Below the pieces are notes generated by a model, which did no database searches, was not told the origin of the DNA, and worked only from the letters and a program-made list of their open reading frames with translations. Shown piece after piece: positions 53,806-62,315 of a DNA stretch of 64,000 nt; within the stretch, counting starts at the first letter, position 1, and every line of letters starts with the position of its first letter. The stretch covers positions 80,804-144,803 of the forward strand of contig NZ_FNIB01000009.1 in the NCBI RefSeq assembly GCF_900103805.1. The letters are read 5' to 3'. Source of the DNA: Cryobacterium flavum (GTDB lineage: Bacteria; Actinomycetota; Actinomycetes; Actinomycetales; Microbacteriaceae). Made by a program: the position numbers and the translations under genes.

Positions 53806-54303
53806 CTACTCAGCGGGCGTTGCAACCCGGCTATTGCGGCGAGCTGCTGCCACAGCATCCGACGGAATCACGAGGGTCGGGCGGGTGGCATGGTGAAGCA
53901 CGCTCGCCGAGGTGCTCCCCAGCAAAGTCGCTTTGAATCCGCGCCGGCCGCGGGAACCGAGGACGATCAGATCGACGTTCAGTTCCTCGGCGGTGTCCAC
54001 GATGGCCTCGGAGGCGGTGGCCATGGTGGAGGAGATGAGAGGCTCGGCGATCAGGCCGAGGTCGCGGGCCAGCTGCGCGCCGTCGGCCGCGATCTGTTCC
54101 GATACGTCGAGCGCTGCCGCGTCGAGACCCTGCAGCTTCTCCAGTGCCGGATGGCCTTCCAAGTGCGCTGCGAAGCCTTCCAGTGGTTGGCGGGCATAGA
54201 ACAGCACCGCGGTCGCGCCCGGAAAAAGGCCTGCGACGGTGTGCATTGCACTTTGCGCGTTGGGTGAACCGTCGTAGGCGATGAGTAGTTTCGGAGTGGA
54301 CAT
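53806..54303 (-). CDS. Universal stress protein, UspA family
   Basis: A 165-aa single USP domain. KLLIAYDGSPNAQSAMHTV at the N-terminus and the ATP-binding GSRGRRGFKATLLGSTSASVLHH motif are intact. It follows the DHA2 MFS gene by 39 nt on the same strand, so it probably belongs to that operator-controlled unit and is made under metal stress. Confidence 0.9.
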   Translation of the reverse strand: MSTPKLLIAYDGSPNAQSAMHTVAGLFPGATAVLFYARQPLEGFAAHLEGHPALEKLQGLDAAALDVSEQIAADGAQLARDLGLIAEPLISSTMATASEAIVDTAEELNVDLIVLGSRGRRGFKATLLGSTSASVLHHATRPTLVIPSDAVAAARRNSRVATPAE

Positions 54304-54342
54304 GTGTGTTTCCTTCCTAGTGATTAATCGTTGGGGTAGTTG

Positions 54343-55773
54343 TTAGACCGAGATTGATGCGTCGGATGCCCTAACGGATGCCCGTGGCTTCGTCATCGCG
54401 ATTGCGGTGATGATTGCTCCGAGTAGAGCGAGGACTGCTGCGCCGATGAAGGCCGCAGAGTACCCCTGAGTTAGCTCTACCTTGGAGGCGTCAGTGCCGG
54501 CGATGCCGTAGACGATTGCCGTGAGGACGGCGAGGCCGAGCGCGGATCCGATCTGATAGCTGGTGCTGACGAGTCCTGAGGCGACACCGGTCTCGGCGGG
54601 CGGTGCAGCGTTGATGGCGGTACCGAGCGAGGGAACGAACGCGAGTGACATTCCGAGGGCAGCCAGGAGCGATGCGGGCAGAACATCGACCGCATAGTTG
54701 CCGTCGGGGCGAACGAAGGCGAGCCATACCATTCCTCCTGCCAGCAAAAGGAGGCCGCTGACGATCAGCGATTTCGCGCCGAATCTCTCCTGCAACCGAG
54801 GCGCCAACGCGATCATGACGATAACGACGAGACCGGTCATCGGGAGAAGTGCGGCGCCGGCGGCGAAGGCGCTCGCGCCGAGCACCTGCTGCAGATACAG
54901 GTTCAGGAAGAACCACATCGATACCCAGGCCGCACCCAACATCAGCTGGGCACTGTTAGCGGCCCCGAGCAGGGGTGCGCGAAGCAGGCTGAGGCGTAGC
55001 AGCGGGTTGCGGCTGCGCGCCTGGATAATGAAGAAGATCACGAGCAGGACGATGCCTGCGGCCAGCACGCTGAGGGTGGACCACGTGAGCCAACCGACTT
55101 CCGGGGCATTCACTACGGCGTAGACAACTGCGGCGAGCCCGACTGTCACGGTGAGGGCCCCGCCGATGTCGATCGACCCCGATGCCTTTCGGACAGTTCG
55201 GGGAAGTGCCGTTGCTGCGAACGCGAGGACGAAGACCGCGATCGGAATAGTGACGTAGAACACCCACGGCCAGCTCGCATACTCGGTCAGCACTCCGCCG
55301 AGGAAGACGCCAGCCGTGCCGCCGATTGGCGCCGCTGCGCCGTAGACGGCAAATGCCTTGGGCAGATCGGAGGTGCCGCCAAAGAGCATCATCAGCAGGG
55401 TCAGCGCCGCTGGCGCGATCATTGCGGAACCGGCACCTTGGATGGCGCGGCTAGCGACCTCGAGCCCGACGTTGCTGGCGGTTCCCGCCATCACCGATCC
55501 CGCGATCAGGACGAGCCAGCCGAGCACGAAAATTTTGCGGGCGCCGAATGCATCAGAAAGGCGACCTCCTAGCAGGAGGAGGCCACCGAAGGCAACCACG
55601 TAGGCATTGAACACCCATGACAGGGACTCTGGCGTGAAGCCGAGATCTCGCTGAATATCGGGCAGAGCAACACCGATGATCGAGGTGTCCATGATGACGA
55701 CGAACTGCGCTGTGGCGATCAGCACGAGGCCGAGCCACCGCTTTGCCGGTGATATGGGTGGGTGGGTAGACAT
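54343..55773 (-). CDS. MFS exporter, DHA2 (14-TM) family, beside a CsoR-type operator
   Basis: A 476-aa exporter. Motif D1 is VVIMDTSIIGVALPDIQRDL, motif A GGRLSDAFGARKIFVLGW, and motif C-like GGTAGVFLGGVLTEYASWPWVFY. Its start is 53 nt from a TACCC-type operator shared with the divergent E2 gene. The uspA-type gene follows. Copper-controlled DHA2 pumps are unusual; substrate unknown. Confidence 0.88.
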   Translation of the reverse strand: MSTHPPISPAKRWLGLVLIATAQFVVIMDTSIIGVALPDIQRDLGFTPESLSWVFNAYVVAFGGLLLLGGRLSDAFGARKIFVLGWLVLIAGSVMAGTASNVGLEVASRAIQGAGSAMIAPAALTLLMMLFGGTSDLPKAFAVYGAAAPIGGTAGVFLGGVLTEYASWPWVFYVTIPIAVFVLAFAATALPRTVRKASGSIDIGGALTVTVGLAAVVYAVVNAPEVGWLTWSTLSVLAAGIVLLVIFFIIQARSRNPLLRLSLLRAPLLGAANSAQLMLGAAWVSMWFFLNLYLQQVLGASAFAAGAALLPMTGLVVIVMIALAPRLQERFGAKSLIVSGLLLLAGGMVWLAFVRPDGNYAVDVLPASLLAALGMSLAFVPSLGTAINAAPPAETGVASGLVSTSYQIGSALGLAVLTAIVYGIAGTDASKVELTQGYSAAFIGAAVLALLGAIITAIAMTKPRASVRASDASISV

Positions 55774-55803
55774 GGGTTTTCCTCCTGAGAAGCTGTGCCG
55801 GCG

Positions 55804-55840
55804 TACCCGGTCGGGGTGTAGTCTATACCCGTAGGGGGTA
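55804..55840. promoter_or_regulatory. CsoR-type operators between the MFS and E2 genes
   Basis: TACCC-GTAGG-GGGTA (55826-55840) has perfect 5-bp arms. TACCC-GGTCG-GGGTG (55804-55818) is a near match with one mismatch. Both lie in the 141-bp divergent gap, 67-110 nt from either start. Confidence 0.65.
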
Positions 55841-55914
55841 GGGGAAGCGATTGGCGCTCTCCTGAAGCTGCAACAAGTTTGAAAGCGATCCCACGCTGCG
55901 AAGGAGACAAGCGC

Positions 55915-57282
55915 ATGAGCGAATCCGTCAGCCTCCCTGCACTCGGAGAGAGTGTCACGGAGGGCACAGTTACCCGCTGGCTGAAGAATGTCGGCGACCG
56001 GGTCGAGGTCGATGAGCTGCTGCTGGAGGTCTCGACCGACAAGGTCGACACTGAGATCCCGTCACCCGTCGCGGGTGTCATCGAGGTGATCCTGGTCCCA
56101 GAGGATGCGACCGTCGAGGTCGGCACCGCACTCGTAATGATCGGCGATGGTTCCGGTACAGGCGAGGCTCCGGCTGTCTTCGAAGCAGCAGAGCCTGCGG
56201 CAGCCCCGGAGGCTCTGGCAGCCCCGGAGGCTCTGGCAGCCCCGGAGGCTTCGGCAACACACGCAGCTGCAGACCCCATTGTTCCTGTCGAGGTGGTGTC
56301 TGCAGCCCCGGTGGAGTCCACACCGGTAGCTGAGGTCGCTCCCGCTGCGCCTGCTGCCGCGCCGATGGGAGATTCGCTCACCGTGCCGGCCGGTTCCGTG
56401 ACGTCGATCGTGCGCAGGCTCACGAACGAACAGGGCGTCGACCTTGCGGCCGTCTCGGGAACGGTCGTCAGCGGTCGTATCCGCAAGGAGGATGTCATCT
56501 CGGCCGGCGCTGGGGCTGCAGCATTCGCCGCCCCTGTCGCGACCCGTCAGCCGCTCGAAGTCTCGCCGTTGCGCGGTACCACGGTGCCGATGACGCGTCT
56601 GCGCAAGGTGATCGCCGAACGTGCGGTCGTGTCGATGACGTCGATGGCGCAGGTCACGACCGTGGTTGAGGTTGACGTGACCCGGGTCGCTCGTCTTCGC
56701 GACAAGGTCAAGGCCGACTTCCTTCTGAAGACCGGCAACAAACTCTCCTTCCTGCCGTTCTTTGCGATGGCCGCAGCCGAGGTGCTCCGCGCCCACCCGA
56801 TCATCAACTCCACCGTCGATGGTGACAGCATCGTCTACCCGGGGCAGGAGCACATGAGCATCGCCGTCGACACGGAGCGCGGACTCATGGCCCCCGTGAT
56901 TCGTGATTCCGCGGAGCTCGACATTGCGGGCTTTACCGCGCAGATTTCTGACCTCGCGGAGCGCACTCGCAACAACCAGCTGAAACCCGACGAGCTCGCG
57001 GGTGGCACGTTCACGTTGACGAACACGGGGTCACGCGGAGCGCTCTTCGACACCCCGGTCGTCTTCCTTCCCCAGTCGGCGATCCTCGGCACCGGCACGG
57101 TGGTCAAGCGCGCGGTGGTCGTCTCGGCTGGCGGGGCAGATGCGATCGCCGTGCGTTCGATGGTGTACCTAGCGTTGTCCTACGATCACCGCACCATCGA
57201 CGGCGTCGACGCCGCCCGGTACCTCATGGCGGTCAAGGAGCGCCTCGAGGAGGGCGCGTTCGAGCCGGACCTCGGCATTTAG
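55915..57282 (+). CDS. Stand-alone dihydrolipoamide acyltransferase (E2) of a 2-oxoacid dehydrogenase
   Basis: A 455-aa E2 chain. Lipoyl domain at 1-75 with lipoyl Lys43 in EVSTDKVDTEIPSP; an Ala/Pro linker carrying three near-identical APEA(L/S)A units from an 18-nt repeat; a peripheral-subunit-binding domain (VRRLTNEQGVDLAAVSGT); and the catalytic acyltransferase domain with the active-site YDHRTIDGVDAARY. All parts look functional. The ATG at 55915 follows AAGGAG. No E1 or E3 gene is nearby, and a CsoR-type operator lies upstream, so it is a second, island-borne E2. Confidence 0.9.
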   Translation: MSESVSLPALGESVTEGTVTRWLKNVGDRVEVDELLLEVSTDKVDTEIPSPVAGVIEVILVPEDATVEVGTALVMIGDGSGTGEAPAVFEAAEPAAAPEALAAPEALAAPEASATHAAADPIVPVEVVSAAPVESTPVAEVAPAAPAAAPMGDSLTVPAGSVTSIVRRLTNEQGVDLAAVSGTVVSGRIRKEDVISAGAGAAAFAAPVATRQPLEVSPLRGTTVPMTRLRKVIAERAVVSMTSMAQVTTVVEVDVTRVARLRDKVKADFLLKTGNKLSFLPFFAMAAAEVLRAHPIINSTVDGDSIVYPGQEHMSIAVDTERGLMAPVIRDSAELDIAGFTAQISDLAERTRNNQLKPDELAGGTFTLTNTGSRGALFDTPVVFLPQSAILGTGTVVKRAVVVSAGGADAIAVRSMVYLALSYDHRTIDGVDAARYLMAVKERLEEGAFEPDLGI

Positions 57283-57415
57283 TCGAAAGTCTCGTGCAGT
57301 CGCCAATCGGCCGCGCCCAGATGGCGAGGAGCAAGGCCGGTCCTTGTTCGACCGTCGCGAGGGCAATCTCACACACGCCGCAGTTCAGCACCTCGTCTGT
57401 GGCTGTTCGAGGTGG

Positions 57416-57511
57416 GTGATGCGTGCGGGGGATGACTATCGGTATTTGCTGAACATGGTTGTCATTGGTGATGCGAATCGTGATCTGTCGAGTTTGTTCA
57501 CGAGGTGCTAA
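57416..57511 (+). pseudogene. MobF (TrwC-like) relaxase N-terminal fragment
   Basis: Reads VMRAGDDYRYLLNMVVIGDA then NRDLSSLFTRC and stop. The AGDDYRYLL-VV-GD pattern is the start of TrwC-type relaxases. It shares a 21-nt exact repeat with the next fragment 179 nt downstream (57434-57454 and 57613-57633). Only about 30 codons remain. Confidence 0.65.
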
Positions 57512-57570
57512 GCGGAGAAAAGGACGCCGCTCGGCATAGCGCTCGGCGGTGAGAGTTATCAGCGTACCTG

Positions 57571-58213
57571 TTGCGTGTGACGGTGTTGATCAGAGTTATA
57601 ACCGTGGTCCAGGACTATCGGTATTTGCTGAACTCCGTTGTGGCAGGCGACGGCGTCCGGGATGCAGCGTCACCGTTTTCACGGTATTTCCTTGAATTTG
57701 GGACACCGCCAGGCACCTGGACCGGATCAGGCCTGGAAGGACTGCCCGGCAGCGTTCAGGTGGCAGTGAGGTGGATGAGACGCAGTTGCGCCGTTTCATG
57801 GGTTTCGGACAGGACCCGAACACTGGCGAACAACTCGAACGCCTCTACCCGAAGTTCACGACCACGGCCGAGCGTGTCGAGCGGCGTTTCACATGCATCC
57901 CGGTGAATCTGACTCCAGAAGAAGCCGCGGCGCAGTCAGCGTTGGTTGAGGTGGAAGAGACGGCAAAGTCGACGAGCGCCCCGTTGCGGGATTCGATCTG
58001 ACGTTCTCCGCCCCGAAGTCGGTGTCTACCTTGTGGGCAGTTGCTGATGGCGGGAAGCAAACACTCATCGCCGGGGCACATCATGCCGCGATCCAGGATG
58101 TCTTCGCACTGCTCGAACGCGATGTCGCGATGACACGAGTAGGCGCTGCGGGAACACGAGGGGCGATCGTGCAGGGGGAGATCCGTGGGGTGATTGCCGC
58201 CGGAGCTTGTCAA
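57571..58213 (+). pseudogene. MobF (TrwC-like) relaxase remnant
   Basis: Three successive frames spell a relaxase N-terminal domain: QDYRYLLNSVVAGDGVRD and RYFLEFGTPPGTWTGSGLE; then GSEVDETQLRRFMGFGQDPN; then AGFDLTFSAPKSVSTLWAVA and FALLERDVAMTRVGAAGT. At least two frameshifts separate them. The chain breaks off at EIRGVIAAGA, before the HxH metal-binding triad, and joins a GNAT remnant. A dead conjugation gene, marking past mobility of this region. Confidence 0.85.
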
Positions 58214-58613
58214 GTGCCGACAGCTGAGCGAGCTCAACCGAAATTCGACGATTCAGAGTGTTGGATCGTGGCCGAGGACACAGCCACGGGAATCGTCGGA
58301 TTCGGGCTCGCCACAAAGCCCGGCAGTGGTCTGGTGCGTGATCCGCCGGCCGCGCCGGTGATCGGCCTCCTCGCCGTCGCTCCAGACGCACAAGGTCGCG
58401 GGCTCGGTGCCAATTTTCATGGTTCTCACCACCGAGCTAGCCCTACGTGGCTACGACCAATCCGTACAGCGCGTACTCGCCGATCACCGGACGGCGGTGC
58501 ACCTCTACGAGAAAATGGGATGGAGACAGCTGGGTGAACCATTCCAGCATTCTCTGTTGAGACGCCCGACCCAGGCATACGTCCTCGATTTGCATGGACT
58601 GAGCGCCCGTTAG
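58214..58613 (+). pseudogene. GNAT acetyltransferase remnant fused to the relaxase fragment
   Basis: FDDSECWIVAEDTATGIVGF and APVIGLLAVAPDAQGRGLGA (acetyl-CoA loop) are in one frame; VLTTELALRGYDQSVQRVLA, HLYEKMGWRQLGEPFQHSLL follow in the next after a shift near 58410. The N-terminus is missing and replaced by relaxase sequence. Probably inactive. Confidence 0.8.
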
Positions 58614-58771
58614 CCGAACCCCTTATGGGGCGAATTCCTGGCCCGTACTCTACGCGTGCTTCATGGCCCTTTACGGTCCCTGACCGGCGCGAACGTGCGT
58701 TCGACCGCGCTTGCCGGTGTCCGATTCTGGGGCAGTTCTCAATCGATACCGCGAACTGGCATCATTCGAGG

Positions 58772-59896
58772 ATGAGCAACAACCCAACACCCTTTGTCAT
58801 CCACGTCCCTGATGACGTTCTTGCTGATCTGCGCAGTCGTCTGCGGAATACGCGCTGGCCCGATGAGGCGCCTGGAGCTCCATGGAGTCAGGGCACGGAT
58901 CGGACCGTCCTGCGATTGCTCGTCGATGAGTGGGCCGAGCGTTTTGACTGGCGTGAGCAGGAGCGAGCACTGAACCGCTACCCGCATTTCGTGACCGAAA
59001 TCTCGGGCACCAAGGTGCATTTCATTCACGTTCGAAACGGGAAGCCCCCACTGATCCTCACCCACGGCTGGCCAAGCTCTTTCGTCGAGTTCCTGCCCCT
59101 TGTGGACCGCCTGTCCCGAGACTTCGACCTGCTTATCCCGTCGCTTCCCGGTTATGGCTTCTCCGAACGCCCGGGCCGGGTTGGGATCGATGCCGCCTAT
59201 ACGGCAGGACTGTGGCTCAACATGATGGAGCAGCTCGGGTACTCGCAGTTCGGAGCGATCGGCGGCGACTTCGGCGCGGCGGTGACGACCCACCTCGCTC
59301 TCATTGCCCCTGAGCGGGCGACCCGGATCATGATCACCACGCCGGAGATGCATCCTGTCTTGGATGCGAGCAGCCGCCCTCTCTCCGCCGCAGAGAAGGC
59401 GTACCTCAAGCACGTGGAAGGGTGGGACGCTACTGAGCGCGGATACAGCTCTATCCAGTCGACTCGCCCTCAGACTGTCGGGTACGGGCTCAGCGACTCG
59501 CCGGCTGGACTCGCGGCGTGGCTGATCGAGAAGTGGCGAGCCTGGAGCGACAGCGACGGCGACGTCCTTGAGAAATTCGGGACAGATTTCCTACTCACGA
59601 ACCTCACGCTCTATTGGGCAACAAACTCGATCACGCCATCAATGCGCGACTACTTCGATGCACGCTGGCACGGCACGGAACTGACCAGTACAGACTTCGT
59701 GAGCGTTCCGACCGCCATCTCGGTGTTCGCAAACGAGTTCGCTCCTACGGGGACACCGCCTCGCGAATGGTACGAGCGCCTCTACAACGTCCAGCAATGG
59801 TCAATCGCCGCTGCTGGTGGCCATTTCGCCGCTGCCGAGGAACCCGATCGGCTAGCGCACGATGTTCGGACGCACTTCACCGCGAAGTTCCCGTAA
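58772..59896 (+). CDS. Epoxide hydrolase (alpha/beta hydrolase with EHN domain)
   Basis: A 374-aa hydrolase. The N-terminal EHN segment (VPDDVLADLRSRLRNTRWPD) is followed by oxyanion-type HGWPSSFVEFLPL, the nucleophile Asp in AIGGDFGAAVTTHLAL, and the base His in AAGGHFAAAEEPD. Family members open epoxides by water addition. The ATG at 58772 is chosen by fit to the family N-terminus; GAGG lies directly before it. Upstream in-frame sequence has no homology. Confidence 0.88.
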   Translation: MSNNPTPFVIHVPDDVLADLRSRLRNTRWPDEAPGAPWSQGTDRTVLRLLVDEWAERFDWREQERALNRYPHFVTEISGTKVHFIHVRNGKPPLILTHGWPSSFVEFLPLVDRLSRDFDLLIPSLPGYGFSERPGRVGIDAAYTAGLWLNMMEQLGYSQFGAIGGDFGAAVTTHLALIAPERATRIMITTPEMHPVLDASSRPLSAAEKAYLKHVEGWDATERGYSSIQSTRPQTVGYGLSDSPAGLAAWLIEKWRAWSDSDGDVLEKFGTDFLLTNLTLYWATNSITPSMRDYFDARWHGTELTSTDFVSVPTAISVFANEFAPTGTPPREWYERLYNVQQWSIAAAGGHFAAAEEPDRLAHDVRTHFTAKFP

Positions 59897-59913
59897 GCCG
59901 GACCCTTTACGGG
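59890..59913. terminator. Hairpin overlapping the epoxide hydrolase stop
   Basis: CCCGTAA (59890-59896, includes the TAA stop) pairs with TTACGGG (59907-59913) over 7 bp with a 10-nt loop. A similar CCCGTAAG recurs at 59961. Confidence 0.45.
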
Positions 59914-59976
59914 CGCCACAACTGGTGCGGATGCCGGAGGGACTTTAGAGCAGGAGAGGGCCCGTAAGAGGAACGT

Positions 59977-60792
59977 CTACCGCGACAGAGCGAACAAGTC
60001 CGTGATCACTTCCCATGCGCGGCTACCGAGGCGTCGATCCGCGGCCTCTGTACCGCCGCGTTGCATCGTCATGCCGCCGGTAACTACAGGCTCACCCGGT
60101 AAGACAGTCCGGTGGCCGGCCTCCCGTTCTGCGACGATCGTCGTCGTGAGCCCATGGCTGGCACGCAGCCGCTGGATTCGTTCGGCGTGCGCCACACTCG
60201 GCCACACCTGGTCGTCGCCACCGGCGACGAGAATCAGACTCCGGATGCCCTCCACCGCGATCGTGGCGGCCGGGATATGTTCGGCGAATGTTTGACGTGA
60301 TCCCTCGTACAACGGGCGGAATCGGGGCGGATTCTCCTTCACGTCCTGTCGCCAGTCGAACGGCACATAAGGAAGCCGTGCGCCAGTAAGCGTCCAATGA
60401 GATGTCTCGGCATGCGCGCCGTCATAACCGGCCCACACCACATCGGAAGGGGCGAACGCGACCACCCCGTCAACGCTGGCCGAGTGGGCACCACACAAGA
60501 GGGCGGCCTCAGCACCAAAAGACGTTCCGACCACGTACACGCGGTCACAGTCCCTCTTAAGCACGTCAATGCGACCCAGGAACATCTCGAGAGGGATGTC
60601 CCAAGGGCCGTCGTGTTGACCGGGGCCACCGAACCACCGAATCGACTCAGCTACGCACCCTTCACCTGCGAATATGCGCGCGCGTTGACCATCGATACGG
60701 CCGCTTGACCCGGCAAGCACAAGTACGCCGTCGCCCGTCTCGCATTCCGGGTTCCACCGGATCCCTTCGGGGTGGGCAATCTCGACTCGCAT
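59977..60792 (-). CDS. Alpha/beta hydrolase, BAAT/thioesterase-like
   Basis: A 271-aa hydrolase. VLVLAGSSGRIDGQRA gives the oxyanion strand-loop, the nucleophile lies in VYVVGTSFGAEAALLCG (GTSFGAEA), and the acid/base are in LILVAGGDDQVWPS and EREAGHRTVLPGEP. This pattern is that of BAAT C-terminal-like acyl transferases/thioesterases. The Met at 60792 fits the family start (MRVEIAHPEG); an upstream Met at 60903 would add an Arg-rich stretch without homology. Substrate unknown. Confidence 0.8.
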   Translation of the reverse strand: MRVEIAHPEGIRWNPECETGDGVLVLAGSSGRIDGQRARIFAGEGCVAESIRWFGGPGQHDGPWDIPLEMFLGRIDVLKRDCDRVYVVGTSFGAEAALLCGAHSASVDGVVAFAPSDVVWAGYDGAHAETSHWTLTGARLPYVPFDWRQDVKENPPRFRPLYEGSRQTFAEHIPAATIAVEGIRSLILVAGGDDQVWPSVAHAERIQRLRASHGLTTTIVAEREAGHRTVLPGEPVVTGGMTMQRGGTEAADRRLGSRAWEVITDLFALSR

Positions 60793-60912
60793 CACAAATC
60801 CATTCTCGCGTGCACCAACCACGCGCGTTCGCAAAAGGGACGACGAACGCGACAGATCTGGGGCCAAATCAGCTGGCGGCCGAGTGTGCCGACGCCGTGT
60901 CACAGAGGAACG

Positions 60913-61269
60913 TTAACCGAGCGCGAACCCGGAACGGGTGAGCGTCCATAAAGGCGCGACGACGGCAGCCACGACAAACACGATCAAAAGAACCCGTAAT
61001 GCTTTGTCGCGGCGTTTGGGTTGAAGTACCGCGCCGGTGACCGTGAGCGCAACAAACATGGCAACGAGGAAGGCTGTACCGAGAAGTGCTGAACCCAAGC
61101 GGGCATCAGGAGCGCAGCTTGGCGGCGAGGGGTAAATTGCTGGGCAAATAGTGGGCAGCGATTGGGCTAACCAGATCAACAAAATAGACACGGCGCCGAT
61201 CACGGCAGCCGGCACCGTCGACCGCCATAAAGCTCGCGTTTTAGCCTGATCATCCGCTTTGGTCGTCAT
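60913..61269 (-). CDS. Small membrane protein, three helices
   Basis: A 118-aa protein with hydrophobic segments STVPAAVIGAVSILLIWLAQ, LLGTAFLVAMFVALTVTGAV and LRVLLIVFVVAAVVAPLWTL. The loop between the first two holds ICPAIYPSPPSCAPD with two Cys. The Met at 61269 is the best start; the frame is open upstream. No function assigned. Confidence 0.55.
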   Translation of the reverse strand: MTTKADDQAKTRALWRSTVPAAVIGAVSILLIWLAQSLPTICPAIYPSPPSCAPDARLGSALLGTAFLVAMFVALTVTGAVLQPKRRDKALRVLLIVFVVAAVVAPLWTLTRSGFALG

Positions 61270-61732
61270 GCGCTCAGAGTAACGGGGAATTACGCTGGCC
61301 CGTAGTTCGTGAAAACTCGATACAGTCCTGCCCGTAACCCGGACGCTCAGCGGGCACACAATCGCGTGAAGCCATTGGCGTCGACTTCGGACCCGAGAGG
61401 CCCGGAAGGGGAACGTCTTACGGGACGGTGCGCGACCACACCGCTCGCGTCGCGTCGCGTCTATGCGTCCAACCGCGCATCTCTTGCAGGTGGCCCCACA
61501 CACACTGACATCGACGTATCGCTTTGCCCGCGTCTTGGGCTGATCCAGAGGGGCCAACGCTGTTGCTGTTCGGGTCAGGCCAGACGCAGTCGGTGCCGCC
61601 AGCGAGACTGCTCGCAGTTTCAGCTGCCACCGCAAGCGGGAAGGTAAATTTCGTCTCATTGAGGGATTGCCGTACGGAAGCAATGACCATTGTCCCCAAG
61701 GACCCTTTGGCCGGTGATCGCGGATGCGCGTC
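61270..61732. other. Gap without clear gene
   Basis: No product is recognised on either strand. GAGAGGCCCGGAAGGGGAAC (61395-61414) resembles 59955-59973 (GAGAGGGCCCGTAAGAGGAAC), and CCCGTAACCCGG at 61331 resembles the motif at 59890. These look like remnants of a repeated intergenic element. Confidence 0.3.
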
Positions 61733-62236
61733 TTAGACGTCAAGTTGGCTGAGTTTCACCGCCGTATAGCTATAAACATACTCGCTGATGATTTCCTGAG
61801 GGCAGTCTCTGTCGACGAGTTTGCTTTCGCCCACACCGGGTACTCCCTCGATTAGCACGCAGGTGTAAAAGGATCGATTTGCGTTGCTAAAACCGCCCTC
61901 GTTACCCGAGCCGACAACTAGGAGGTCAACACCCAGGTAGTCAGCGGACTGTTCTAGAGCGTATATGCCCACGACTGGATAACCGATAGTGTGTCGTTCG
62001 GCGTTGGTCAGACCGCGCAGGTCATCGGCCACAGCAGGGTCCAACCCGAACACCTCATCAGGTGCAATGGTGACAAGAGTGTCGTTGACTGCGGCCCGTA
62101 TTTCATTGAGGTGACTGGATATGTCAGCGAGGGCCGTCTCTTCAGCTGAGGCGACCTGACATCCGCTCAGTGCTGTTGCGGCGCCGATAAACGCTATGGC
62201 CATCAGGCCGAACCGGGTCGTTCTGTTTGTCACCAT
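61733..62236 (-). CDS. Lipoprotein of the sigma-factor operon
   Basis: A 167-aa predicted lipoprotein: RTTRFGLMAIAFIGAATA then lipobox LSGC near residue 25. The rest is a polar domain with two Cys (SFYTCVLIEG and VDRDCPQEI) that could form a disulphide. The ATG at 62236 with GAGG upstream is preferred over the longer frame from 62308. It lies 79 nt after the sigma gene on the same strand, so it may be its target or part of a signal chain. Confidence 0.65.
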   Translation of the reverse strand: MVTNRTTRFGLMAIAFIGAATALSGCQVASAEETALADISSHLNEIRAAVNDTLVTIAPDEVFGLDPAVADDLRGLTNAERHTIGYPVVGIYALEQSADYLGVDLLVVGSGNEGGFSNANRSFYTCVLIEGVPGVGESKLVDRDCPQEIISEYVYSYTAVKLSQLDV

Positions 62237-62315
62237 TTGAGTACCTCGTTCCGAGCCTATACGGCTGAGCGGCTCTGCCACATCTGCCTTTGTGTCTGCG
62301 GTTGACATATGCGTA

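Noticed and set aside
58601..61420. Integron attC-like sites at the CCCGTAAGCC motifs
   Set aside because: The core GTTRRRY is not matched, the flanking L/R inverted pairs are missing, the genes are in mixed orientation and no integron integrase is seen.
61418..61699. Minus-strand 93-codon frame between the lipoprotein and the membrane protein
   Set aside because: Composition and lack of motifs do not support a gene; kept as an unexplained gap.
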